In this document: piece by piece, positions 35,201 through 47,205 of the stretch
Numbering within the stretch: position 1 is the stretch's first letter
How the letters are laid out: each line of letters begins with the position of its first letter
Source of the DNA: Erythrocercus mccallii
Taxonomy: Eukaryota; Chordata; Aves; Passeriformes; Dicruridae
Assembly: GCA_013397435.1 (NCBI GenBank)
Contig: VZRG01000184.1
Location: 627,881-691,880, forward strand
Direction of reading: 5' to 3'
Length of the DNA stretch: 64,000 nucleotides
Program-made: the position numbers and the translations under genes
Notes under the pieces: generated by a model
Databases searched by the model: none
What the model was told of the DNA's origin: nothing
The model's input: only the letters and a program-made list of their open reading frames with translations

Positions 35201-37725
35201 CAAAGAGAAGATTTTCATGCCCTCCTTCAACCAATTTTGTTTCTGCCAAATCCAGCATTTCAAATACAATGACTTAATCTGATTTAAACAGAAATATGCA
35301 AAATTGAGACACAAAACAATCCCGATCACTTCCAATCAACCTTCACAAAGCAGCTTCTTGTACAAATATTGGAAATTCAGCACATGTAGAAATGAGATGT
35401 TACTAAAACTGTGAGAGGCCACCTTGTTCCCTGCATTGGCTTGTGCAAGAACCAAGACCATTTTTGTTCCACTAGACTTGACTAAGATTGTATTGGCATT
35501 ATTTTCAAAGGGTTATGTATGGACAAACCCCCCTTTTATCTTTAGAGACGCAACAGCATGACCAAGGTAGAAGGCATCACCTTGTCTTCCACACCACATC
35601 TGTGATCTGCTTGCCTGGGATCCACCAAAGCACTGGGGCTGGAAATCCCCTGGTGCTGATAAAGGACAAGTGGCCACAGTCACAATGTCCACAAGAGACA
35701 TACCACCAGCCAAGACAGGCACAGCCACGTAGCAGGTCCTGCAGCTGGTAATGACCTCTGCTGTATTACAGGCAGTCAAAAGGATGCGTGCTGCAGAAGC
35801 CTATTAAAAAGTGACATGGAATCCCAAGTTCACAAATAGAAAAGCTCATTGTACTCTACTTATAGTAAAGGCATCCTTGACTACATGATAGCCATTAAAA
35901 TGCAGTTAATTCTTACCACTAGTTTAGATTGAGTGTACCTTGAAAAATAAACTCACCTATAAATATTTTTTGATTTTCCCTCATATAGCAGGCAGAAAGT
36001 ACACTTCTCTACCCACTTCTTTTTTAATCTCCAATTTCTCCCTACTTTGTAGGTTTACTTTAATAGCAAATGAAGCTTCCCAAGAATTGCAAAGGATTTT
36101 GAATTCGACCTGAGAGGAAGTAGCAGTGATCTTGTTGTGACTGAAAGATAATGAAAAAAACTACTTCATCCACCAACACTTCCTTTTTCCCTGAAGCTAG
36201 AGTGGTCATTCAAAATACTTTATCTGAAAGGGTCAAATGATGGCGATCCCTATGAATTTTTTTCTGACAAAGGCTGAACAGGGGAAGGGAATTCTGAGGC
36301 GGGAAGATAATGTATTTGGAATGGAAGTCGAAATAGAGAGATAAAAACAATACTGTGTTGTTGTTTTTGGATGGAAAAAGGAGGCAAAAAATTAGACATA
36401 AATTAGAGTGAGAAGCTTAAGACACAAGGTAGGTAGTCTGAGAGACATACTGAATGAGATAAGAGACAAGACTGATGTCCTCCAAAGAAAGAAAATATTC
36501 AGAAAAAGAGAAAACAGTGATGACAAGTAATTATTTTATAAAATAAGGAAGAGGGAAGAAGAAAAAACAAAGGCCATTGTAATTTTTAAGCCATAACTCC
36601 TCTTTGTTTTTATTTTTTTTTTCAACATGTCTATTATGCTATACATGTCACAAAAAAATCTTGTGTTCTGGTAAGTCAGCCCCCATTTGCTACAGTGTTT
36701 CAGCAAACAAATGCTATTACAGCTTATCTGCTGGTTAGTCTGACTGCAAATGCATTTTCTGGTGTTATTTTAATGAGCCTTGTGGCTTTCTGAAGTTCAA
36801 ATTCATTTATTCTGAGTGTGAGCCAATAACTAAAGTCTTCTCATTGTACTGAGATTAGATTCACACGTCAGAGTACAAATTCCATTCTAAGAAACATACC
36901 TGGTTGCAGCATCTGTTGCTGTTTTATTCTCATGACCACACTCAGATAAGAAATAGAAACTGGCTAAAGCATAATTCTGTCAAGCGATTTCAACAGAAAC
37001 ATCTATTTTGAGGCATTTTTAGGCTGTTTTTCAAGGAAAAAAGGCAGAAAAACAAAGAGGCATAGATTTGCCTTTTGCCTAAAAGAAACAAAAAAGGGTT
37101 TTCTTTAATAAATTATACAAAGAAAGATAGGATGCAATAAAAAGACATAGCCAGGAAGAAAAAAGAATTCAGTGTGACTGACCTTCAAGTTCCCTCTGCT
37201 CTTTCATTAACTGTCCACTGAGGTGATCCCTGGCCAAATACGGGCAATTCAGAGCCTGTCATAGAATTACAAGATGAATTAGGGACTGCTGCCACAAATT
37301 TACAGCTACCAAGGCCTCTGCTGATTGCTTTTTCCCAGACTTGAAAGTAATTTCACTGGAAACACTCTTTCAGTGGCCCCAAGATCAGCATCACGACAAA
37401 TGAGGAAAAGGAATAACACTTTTCCCTTCCAATTATCTGGTGATTTTTGTTCTCCTCTGTGATTTGTGCGCAGATAGACAACTTAAGCCAGTGTGACATG
37501 AAAATGCCAGATCTAACATGGACTGTTTGCTTCCTGGAAAACTTCCCAAGAAAACTTGAGTTTTCAATTCCCTTGTGGAAAGGTGACTCCTGTATTCTTT
37601 CTTTAATTTCTGACTGGCAGAGCTTATTAAATAACTGCAATTATCAGCCTGAACAATTACTGACTCACCGCACAATCAATTGAAAAGCTCATGCAGTTGA
37701 AACTGTACACAGACAGCTCACTACA
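35201..37725. other. Anonymous stretch with purine-rich part
   Basis: From 36280 to 36590 the plus strand is strongly purine-rich (A and G) with few pyrimidine runs. A run of T occurs at 36609-36621. No gene is supported; the 87-88 codon frames at 35488-35779 lie on opposite strands of the same bases. Confidence 0.5.
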
Positions 37726-37812
37726 GGTGAGTAACTTCACATACATGAGTAGTGTCACTGCACTCAGTGGTGGCATAACTCATGTGCATAAGTATTTGCA
37801 AACCCGGGGCCT
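37726..37812. repeat. Palindromic interspersed repeat, copy 3
   Basis: The arms CATGAGTAGTGTCACTG (37744-37760) and CAGTGGTGGCATAACTCATG (37765-37784) are inverted copies with a short gap. Outer parts read GGTGAGTAACTTCAC on the left and GCATAAGTATTTGCA then CCGGGGCCTCA on the right. It shares the GGGGCCT end with the other two copies. Confidence 0.6.
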
Positions 37813-37912
37813 CAGATTGTAAACTCACCGAAGCAGAAACTAGATCTTATCTGCCTGTAAAGCACCTGGCACTGCACCTATCTTTGCCACTACATAAATT
37901 AATTATCATTAG
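37813..37912 (+). mobile_element. Old retroposon 3' tail joined to the palindromic repeat
   Basis: AGATTGTAAACTCACCGAAG, then CTGCCTGTAAAGCACCTGGCAC and ACATAAATTAATTATCATTA follow the pattern of a widespread amniote retroposon tail (GATTGTAAGCTC..GGGCAGGGAC..TGTAAAGC..CCTAGCAC..ATAATAAT). The family is not certain: L2-like or CORE-SINE tails share these words. The junction with the palindromic repeat shows no gap. Confidence 0.5.
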
Positions 37913-40239
37913 CATCTGAATTTTGTCAGCTCCAGCATTCTCCTCCAACCTCCAACACCGAATTTCTCGCCAGAGAAGTGTTGGTGTACAGCAGATGATA
38001 ATAATATGTACATGAATATTTAACTATTCTGGCATTTAATGTAGAGCTATTTCAAAAATTTCAACACAAGATGAACATGTGTAAGGCATCTAAAAAGCTT
38101 CTAAGATCCGAGGTCTGGGTAGGGTAAGGGAAAACTTTAAAGGTAAAAAATAAACTGAATTGAAATCTTGAAATGCTTTGACCTTTAAACGGAACCTTCC
38201 TCCCCTCCTGAGGTTTAAGATAAGTTCAGCAAACAAAATTTCACCCTAGGCTTGACACATAATCTGCTAAATTACTGAAGAAATAATAAACACTTTTTCC
38301 TTTAAAAAAATTCAACATAATTTCAAAAGAAAGACAGACACAAATTTTTGTAACTGCTAGTGATAGTTTGTACATACAAGCTTACCTACAACGTAAAGTC
38401 TTCAGATTTTAACAGGAAATACATACTTAGAAAGACAGAAACTGTTGTGAAATAGCACCTTGAAGATAAGGAGCTTTGGACAAGATGACTTTTGGTCATC
38501 TGAAGAAAAGAATAGTCATCTTCCTTAATCATTTCAGACTGATTGCTTCAGTTGGTAATCTCACATTTCAATAGGTTTTTACTGCTGAATCTACAGAAGC
38601 AGGGAGGGGGATAGGAGGGGATGGGAGAGGACAGGACTGGAAGTGCTGGTCAGTTCACTCAGCCCTTCCACTCGCAAAAAAACCCCAACAAACCAAAACC
38701 ACCCTACACAAACCAATCCCAACCATGAACTAGTAAGTCAAAATGGAAAAAAAAAAGTCAATCTAGTGCTGTGCAGCTCTTTTTCTCCCTGGAAAAAAAA
38801 AATTGAAGGGACCATTTTTGTGTTTGATAGTTTCCTGTTAAGTAAATCTTATTCACGACAGCAGCTGCTTTGATGCATGTATGGGTATTCAGTGCCACTC
38901 TTTCTCCTCTGCTTTCTCTTTTGACTTTCTAGTCTTTGATAGCAGACTATTTAGATAGCTCCTTCAATAGGCTAGCTCCTTCAACAGGCACAAAATACTT
39001 CAGTGAACAGTGAAAGCTACTGCATATTCATCAAACCAAAACTAAACCGAAATTGAGAAAAATAAAACCAATCAAAAATATGAAAGGATTAAGCTCTTCA
39101 CTTGTTTGTTTAGGTAAGACAGAAATCCTATCTTATGAATCCTATGCCAGTAAAGACATTATAACTGTAATTACAAAGACTGATTAACTTACGTATTACA
39201 GAAAAAAATATTGTCTCATTAAAATCAAAAAAGAAAGTTCATTATATTTTATTGTAGTCTGAGACCTGCTTGGACCCAAGAACTCTTTACCTGCTACCTT
39301 ATGACGCCACGACTTAAAAGCTGGCTTTCTTTTGTTGCCCCAAAAATCACAAAAGCTCCACAAGTCAGTTTCTGGTAACACACCTTTCCTCGAATTCTTA
39401 GGTGGGTCCATAAAAACAAAACAACCCTTGAAGAAATTTTATCATCTCTGTAGGAATACGATGACAAAGTACTACCATGTAGAGCAGTACTTTAAGTCAA
39501 AGAAAGAAGCATGTTTTTCATGTTGATGACAAAAAGGGAAGGAATACCAAATTAATTCTGTCACAAAAAGAATTACAAAAATAACAGTGTATGATTAAAC
39601 TACAAACAATGACAATGAAATCTAATCTATTCTGAATCTTTACCTCCTTCCCAGCTAGTGTTGTGTAATAGAAAACTGAATACACTAAAGATACCTCACC
39701 CCGGAGAGAACAGTCTCTCTTCACACAACATACACCACTTTGCATCTAATAACTATGTACATTTGAAAGAAAAGGATTTTACTCGAAGAGTGACGAAAAG
39801 TACAGCTGATAACAAAAGCACTTCCTTAAATCCTGCATCACCTTGAGGTCTTCATCCACCTCAAGGAGCCATCCATCCATGGTGGCAGCTACTTACACAG
39901 CACTTTTTTCCCGTGGAAAACACAAAGTGGAAACCTCACCTTGGATATAGGTCAGGACATCAAGTGTGGTCTGCTGGTCAGTGCCTAGGGCACGTGTGAA
40001 CAAGGGCTGGCTGGCCGCTTTCACGCTGAGACCTGCCAACAGTTCAGAGTCTTTATGAAGTGAGAAAGTAGAGCAGAAGCTCAGAGAATACATCTTTTAA
40101 GCAGGATATTTAGGAGCCTCTGCATTCCTTTTACCAGACACACAAATGCAGCCTCGGCTGCGTGCCGCTTTTTTTTTTTTCTCTCCACTCTAAAAATACT
40201 AACCCTTCTTCTGAACTAGTTGGAAGAGACTTGTGACGA
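37913..40239. other. Anonymous noncoding stretch
   Basis: A G/A-rich patch (38603-38640) and an A-rich patch (38745-38805) are seen. A T run lies at 40171-40182. No gene is supported. Confidence 0.5.
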
Positions 40240-40480
40240 GGTGGAGTAAGGGAAATCAGTGCACAAGTCACCTTTCAGCCACCTACGACATCAGCCTGTT
40301 GCCCTGATTCCTTCATTAATACCTTTGAGCTGAAAACAATGGGCATACCATTAAGCACCACACAGTTCGAGATAAGAAAGCCCTAAGCAGATAATAATCG
40401 GTGCATTTAGCTGGATTTCAAACATTCAGCTGCTTAATCATTTCTTCCTCACTGCATGCTACCCAAACACAGGGGAATGC
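40240..40480. promoter_or_regulatory. Candidate conserved noncoding patch
   Basis: Non-repetitive sequence with TTCATTAATACC, CCATTAAGCACC, GATAATAATCGG and GCTTAATCATTTC cores and a few retained CpG (40261-40290, 40369, 40401). Homeodomain (NKX-like AAGCACC/TTAAG) motifs are suggested. Inference only. Confidence 0.2.
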
Positions 40481-40589
40481 TTTGGATGCCTTGGGCTAAG
40501 GAAGAAGGAGCTGGGGTGTGGGGAAGAGAAGGGAGAGAACGGAGCCACAGGATGGGGATTGGAAGGGAGAGGAGGATTTCATTGGCAAT

Positions 40590-40770
40590 CCTCTCCCTGG
40601 GAAATGAAAACATTTCTTAATTGCCATTAGGGAAATAGGTTAAATACAGGCTTGGTAAGCTGCTAAGGGCTGGCTAACAGATTAGAGGGGATGGCTGTTG
40701 AAGTATACTCATTTCCATTATATGACAGAGCAGGGAATTTTTATTTTCTTAATAGTCTTCAGAGACTGTT
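40590..40770. promoter_or_regulatory. Candidate conserved noncoding patch
   Basis: TTCTTAATTGCCATTAGGG (40614-40632), GGCTAACAGATTAGAGG (40672-40688) and TTTCTTAATAG cores occur in complex sequence just downstream of a G-rich segment (40498-40575). Motif-level evidence only. Confidence 0.2.
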
Positions 40771-43700
40771 CCTGCCAGGCACTGGGTGTGAGACTGCTAG
40801 TTAGATTTTAACTAGTCACCTTCCAGCTGACGAAATGAGGCCCAGTTCTCTGGCCCTGAAGTGACTGCTTTCCTGTCTCATCCACGGAAACAGAAACTGC
40901 AAGACATGCTGATGGGGAAGATATTGTAACATCAGCTGGCTTTACTCACACAAAATAACAATGAGTAATCGCAGAATCAGAGAAACTAAAGGCATGATGC
41001 AGCATACCTGTCACACAAGAGGATGAGAAAAAACACCTCAGGATCCCTAAATACTGAACAGACTCAAGAGCTGAGCTTGGGCTTAACAGCAGTCCTGCTA
41101 GGACTGAGCAACTCTTCACCTTGGAAACCTTGGGGCCCACGTTGGGAAGAGTGTAGGCAACCTAAAAATCTCAGATGCCACTGCCTGCCTGCTAAGATCC
41201 TTGAAGCCCTCTCCTTCTCCACATTCTACCAAGGCATCTCCTTTGGGTGAGTGCCCTTCCTCCTCACTTGTAGTTTCCTCAAAAGCCCCTCTCTAGCTTA
41301 TAAAGAGGATGATAAAACTTTTAGCAAACGGAGAGGGAGCAAACGGAAATCAAGTTTTCTTGTAAACGGGTACAGCCTTTATTCATCCACAGACCTAAGA
41401 AGCAGCTACAGGCAGTACACACAACAAAGCTGAGACACCATCCTGTAATCCTTCATCATGCAAAACTCCCTGGGGCATGAGTGGGAGTTCCATATGAGTA
41501 AGGTCTGAGTTTTTTAAGGAAAGTCTTTGTTCTGGGGCTCCCTGAAGCCAATATACTGAACTATTCAAACTACCATGGAATGGCAGGTGAAGTTGACAGG
41601 GGGTCATTGGAAGAACAAGTTTCTGGCAGCAATGCTGATTTAAAGCAGTTGTTGCCACCTCCCTCTTTCTACCTGCTGACATATTTACCTTCCCCCACCC
41701 CAGTCTTCTCCAGTGATAAAGACACAAGGATTTGTACAGCTGCGAGCAAAATGGACCAAGGAACTACTCTGGCTGTAAACTACCCTGTCTGGGAACTCTC
41801 CCATAAGTTTTAACTTAGGTTTATGAACAGTTCTGAGTCAGGGAACACTGATTTAATAAACAAGGAGCAGGGACACACAGGCTAGAGACACGGTTGCAAC
41901 CATTCTACGACACTGCAGACTACTCACCCCGGAGGGCCTATGTCAAATGTACCAGCACCACTCAGATTCCTTCACAGGGCTGCGTGCAAGTTCCCTAGGC
42001 AATGGCAACGACACCTGGTCTATCTTTAGCACCCCAACTGTGTCCAGGTATTGTCCAAAAGAATGCTGGATGAGTAAGGCCACAGCTGCTAGTCACCCTC
42101 CCCAGCAGTGCAGAGTAGATATCCAGCACCTAAGGCTCCTGTGCACAGCAGGGCAGCATCACTAGCCCAGCAGCTCAGAGATTGCTCCTCAGGGGAGCAG
42201 TTTTGTCTCCTCAGGGAAGAAAGAACAGCCTGGAGTGATCTCCACCATCTTTTGACGTATCCACTGTGTATCCATCTGCATCATCAGACAGCTATCTCAA
42301 CACATTTCAAAGTCTGGTGTTAAGTGTCAGTTCTATCTGACTAAATGTAAGCTTCTCTGTTGCTGATGTCTGAAAGAGATTGATAAATGTGTTGTAAATG
42401 CTGGCTGGTTTTCTCCACGGACAGTAAAGGAAGCTCTGAGCAAACTGACTCAAACTCTGGCATGGGTGAAGAACATGCCAGCCCCGCTTCCTGCTCAATG
42501 TCATACTGGAGGCAAATGTCAGCCATGAAATTTAGTTTGGATGTTCTCTCCTCTAAGTAAATGTGCCTGCCACAAGACAAGACCCAAAACACGCTTACCT
42601 GGGTGTACAGACTGTGGAACAGCAACCACTTTGGCAACAAATGGTGCTGAAGGGCATTTGCTCAGCTGTGCTGCTATCACAGATTCAGCCAGCATGGGCA
42701 GAAAGCCCATTCATTTACACAGCACTAGCCTGTGTTTCACTTGGCTGGTAACTCCATGGACTTCATTTGCACTGAGCATATTTCCCAGGAACACACTGGA
42801 TCTTGATCTGATGTCAATAAGAAATGGAAAAGCATCTCCCTTGGTTCTGCTTTGCTTTATCAGCTCTCATTCAGAAAAGTTTTACTGTTTCCCATAGAAA
42901 TTATCTATGGATGAAAATTAAACTCTGAGCTGGGTAGTCTTCCCAGATGATCCAAGTATAAATAGGAATACATACACCAGGGCAACCATGGAATCAAGGT
43001 TATAGTGTGCTTGTTTTAAAGAGCCTGGGACAGATCCTTCGCATCTGCCAATCATTTCAGGTGAAAAGTTTTTAATGCATGGTTTTCCTGTGAGTGCCTA
43101 TTTAGTAACAGCCTATCTAAACCAGCCACAGCAGTGCCTGAAAAACAACGGAATAAGGAAAGTACATTTTTGTGTGGTGGCTGCACACAATAACCTTAGC
43201 AACTGAAAGCAGCCACTCTGGTTGGGTGTAAGAAACACTAGTTTAGGTCCATGGAAATCAGTGGCAAGTTGAGAATATGCCTTTTTAATGAAATTCTGTA
43301 ATAACACTGAAATCTCTTTCTTAAAAAAGAATTATTAACACAGGGTTCATTTATGCTGTATTTTTTTTTTTTAATAGAGAACAGTGGGGAAGTAGGAGTC
43401 TACTGTTATCCCAGAATTTCTGACAAGACTTTTTTTTCCAGCACAGGTACCGTTCAAGACTGTGCACCCTTTATTTACATTTGGACATGCAAGTGTAAGC
43501 CTTTCCAAACACATGACCATGCTATGGTGCAACACTTCTTGGCAAAGAGCATACATTTATTTGTGTCCAAGATCATCTGAGTGCCTCTGAAAGGCACTGC
43601 AGGCTAAGCCAGCGCAATCCCACTTCCCAATGAAGAAAAAAGATGCTGTCTTAAATGTCATAGAAAGTCAGTTAATGTGCTTTTTCTGTTGTTAGGGAAA

Positions 43701-45519
43701 GGAGAGGTACTGTTTTGAAGTACCAGTAGAGTGGCAAAGTAGTGGATACACTGTGCTTAACATGAAGTACTTTCCTTTAAAACCCAAGTAGCGTACAGCT
43801 AATTTGTCTCTTTCTGCAAGTTATGACAAGTCCAATGACTCTGAACCCTACCTTTCGTTTAAGGCACTCGAATTCTCATCCCATAAACCCTCCAGCATGC
43901 ACATTCCTGTAATACAACAAATTCCTTTTCCCTGCTTATTGCATAGGCATTCATACTACACGTAAATATAGAAATAATGTATCTATATTAATGAATAGTC
44001 TCCAAAATAGTATCATAACACCAGAGGGTTATCCTTCACAAAATTAATAGCGTCAGTGGAAGAAGCGGCTTTGTGGTAAGCTATTGCTGCAAACAGGGCT
44101 CCTGATTTCTGAATATAAATAACTCCAGATAATTTTTTTATAAAGTTATTCTTTACGAACTTTTTCTATGTCATGTATCTAAAGAGAGTATCTCTATTAG
44201 AGTATCATATTCTACAAGAAGGAAAATTAACCTCATCAGCAATTCTGGAATCTACTACATTATTAATTGCATCTCAACCACATTTGGCAAACCAAAACTT
44301 TGAGGAATCCTGGACAAATAGTTGGACAGAAGTCTACTTACAATTACATAAAAATGTTGTGCTGGGAAATAAATTGCTTGTGACTTAACTATTAAGGATA
44401 GACCATTTTTCATCAAAATGTTACTTGCACCCAGTCCTTCACACCAAAGGAAAATGAGGAACAAATGGACTATATATGTCACAATGGATGAAGATCATCT
44501 CAACTACACTAGAGCCACTCCACTGCAGTCCAGTACAGACACAACAAGAAACTGTAATTAGATTAAGTCAGAGAGAAATAAATTTTAAAGATTAAATTTT
44601 ATTTTAAATAAATAATAAAGCTAACAACCTAACACAAGGGGTTGTCTGTGTTACTTAAGACCTTTAAAATAAGATTAAATGGCTTCCTAAATATAAGCTT
44701 CAGCACATTCATTTAGAATATGACAACTGTGCAGGAAGTACTGGGTGAATTTCTATTACAGATGTTGTGCTGAAGATAAAACTATGTGATTGTAACAAAT
44801 TTAGGCTTTAAATTCTATAAATATGGGGAATGTGACCCACCACTACTTATGACGTGACAAAAGAACTCCCTCAACTACTAATTAGAAAAGGAAAATTAGC
44901 TTTAAAGGATATTAACAGAGTATTTCATTATTCAAGTACATTTTTTTTCTGCTGTCACCCTCCTAACCCCCCTTTTATTCAAAACACTAATACACAAGCT
45001 TATTTTACCAAATTAATGTGGGATTGACTTTTGTGCATGAAAGGAAAACAAGCCTGAGTTCCTATAAACCTTTCAAACTTTCATTCCATCTCCTTCCCAG
45101 TTTGCACAGAGGAGTCTATTTTACAACTTTATCCATGTAATGATCCTGCAGACTGCTTCTTCATGCCAGAATTTCTCTTTGAAGTTTGCTCTCCCATTAG
45201 TGTTTCAGTGTAGGTATTCAATCTGATGGCGCAAGCACAGCAGAACTCCAGAACTGTCCATGTTCCATCAAATACAGTTGTTTCATGTTGCTTGTGATTT
45301 ACAGTCTTAATTAATGCACTCAAAGAAGAAGAGCACATCTTGGTGGAGCATCCCCCTTCCACACACACGCACACCCCTCCTTCCTTTTTTTTTACCCCTT
45401 TTTTTTTTCGGTACAAACCAGCACTCTCAGGGTTTTGTTGGACATTGTGCAGGATGGCTTTGCCAAGTAGAATGGAACACACTTAATACTTTTCCTTTAT
45501 AACCTTTGCAATAAATCAG
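40771..45519. other. Anonymous noncoding stretch
   Basis: I find no gene, RNA gene or recognisable transposon over this stretch. T runs occur at 43362-43373 and in two blocks at 45386-45408. Open frames reach 118 codons (42541-42897) but are matched by frames of similar length on the other strand. Confidence 0.5.
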
Positions 45520-45700
45520 CTACCACTCCACTTACACGAGAACGGCCATTAGTGTCCTGTCCCCTCCCCCAGCACTTCCCGAATTTTAAACAAAGTAGGA
45601 ATAAACTGAAGCTGAGCAGAGCCAGCGAGCCCAGTAAATCAGTTTAATGAGAACTGAATCAATCGTATGAAGCCCACTACTGAACAAATAAGGTGGACAG
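45520..45700. promoter_or_regulatory. Candidate conserved noncoding patch
   Basis: Complex sequence with GGCCATTAGTG, CAGTTTAATGAG, GAATCAATCG and a few CpG (45538, 45543, 45579, 45628, 45664), bounded by low-complexity sequence. Function is inferred. Confidence 0.2.
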
Positions 45701-47059
45701 GAGAGGCTGAGCTTTTCTGTGGAGGTACTGGGGACCGGGAAGCAGGAAAGCAGGGCTCACACACTTCAGCAGTGACGCATGTCTGTTGTGAACACTCTGT
45801 TCTTTAAAATCACATTTGCTGCAGCTTGCTGCTGAATTCCTTGTTTAGATTTGGCTGTTTCCTCTCCTGTTTGTGGTTTAGCTCCTCCATGTTTTCCCAC
45901 AGAAGTGGAGTATTCTGTTTACCCATTTTCACCACTTATCTCCTCTGAGATTCACTTTGACTCTCTGTTTATCCTTCTCAGGTCTTCCCTATTTCCACAT
46001 TTACTGTAAGTGAAGACATCTACACACACATATATATGTACACACACACACGTATTCCATTACAAAATCAGAAAGTGAATAATTATGAATTTTCAGGAAT
46101 GCAAGAAAGAAACCACAAACCACAAACTTTCGTGTATGACAGCATGTAGACTCCGGATATTCAGCATTAATTTTTAAAAAACCAAAAAACATAAAAACAA
46201 GCCAAAACCAACCAAACCAAAGCACAGTGCTTCAAATGTTGGGGTTTTTTTTCCAAACCAGAGGCAGTAACTTATACAAGTGGGGCTAAGTATGGATTTT
46301 CTCAGTTAAAGGGTACTAAGAGGCTTTTTACTTCGTATACATCAGTCCCTACCTTGGAGACTTTTTGATCATTCTGTCTCATGCACTCAGAAAAGAGAGC
46401 TGTTAAAATGTATTAATGAGCAAAGTCAGGAATTAGTGTATCCCCTTTGCACAGGGCTATGCTACTCTCCTGCTCCAGTTACAAAAACTGATGGACAAAG
46501 GAGTGCATGGCCCTGCCATTCAGATCACCTCTGTGTGTCTTCCACAGGAGTGCCAAACCTCCTTCACTTGGGATTCACTAAGACAACCCCATCCCATCCC
46601 AGATATACCAACCCCAGTTGTAACTCTTTTCTCCTTGAAACAGTCATTCCTTTTCAAAATTAAGGGCAGAAATACATTTTCTCTTCTGTCTTCTTAGTTC
46701 CCCCAAAATGAGCAAGCAGAATCCATTTGTGATATCCTGCTATCACAAGTCCCAAATTCTGGACCAAGACATAAGCCTTTAGAGCTTATTTGTGATTGTG
46801 GTCCTGTTTCCAGAACACATATCTTCCCTGTGAGTCTTGAAGAAGAGTGCACTTTGATTCATCACTCTGAAACACTTCAAGATGTACAGCCATTCTTTTA
46901 ATCTCGGCAGTTCAGACAGAAGACTACTAGAGCATCCAGTTCTTCTTCTCTGCCAGTGCATCAATATCTGAGATGTACTATTGCCCATGAAAAATTTGAG
47001 TATCTATTAAATTTCCAGACTTGGCAATAGGAAAACCTATTACCACTGTCACCCCCCCG
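45701..47059. other. Anonymous noncoding stretch
   Basis: No gene is seen. It contains the CA/TA tract described separately, A-rich words at 46176-46215 and a T run at 46244-46251. Confidence 0.5.
46021..46055. repeat. CA/TA microsatellite, 35-base alternating tract
   Basis: Pyrimidine and purine alternate without a break from 46021 to 46055: a CA block, a TATATATG centre, a second CA block and CGTAT. The tract is nearly self-mirrored around the TA centre and is a plausible Z-DNA former. Confidence 0.8.
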
Positions 47060-47205
47060 TACCATCTGCATGGCTTCTGGGAAAAGGCAACTAATTAACA
47101 TTGCTAATTAAAGGGACAGACAGGGCACTTTGCACTCTGTTGCCCGCTGCTTTCTCCTTTCCCAGTGTAAAGGAGAGAAGAGGACACACCCGGAGCTGCC
47201 CATCT
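47060..47205. promoter_or_regulatory. Candidate homeodomain-site patch
   Basis: CTAATTAAC (47091-47099) and CTAATTAAAG (47104-47113) lie 13 bases apart and are followed by GGGACAGACAGGGCAC. Paired TAATTA sites in non-repetitive sequence suggest a homeodomain-bound element; unproven. Confidence 0.25.
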
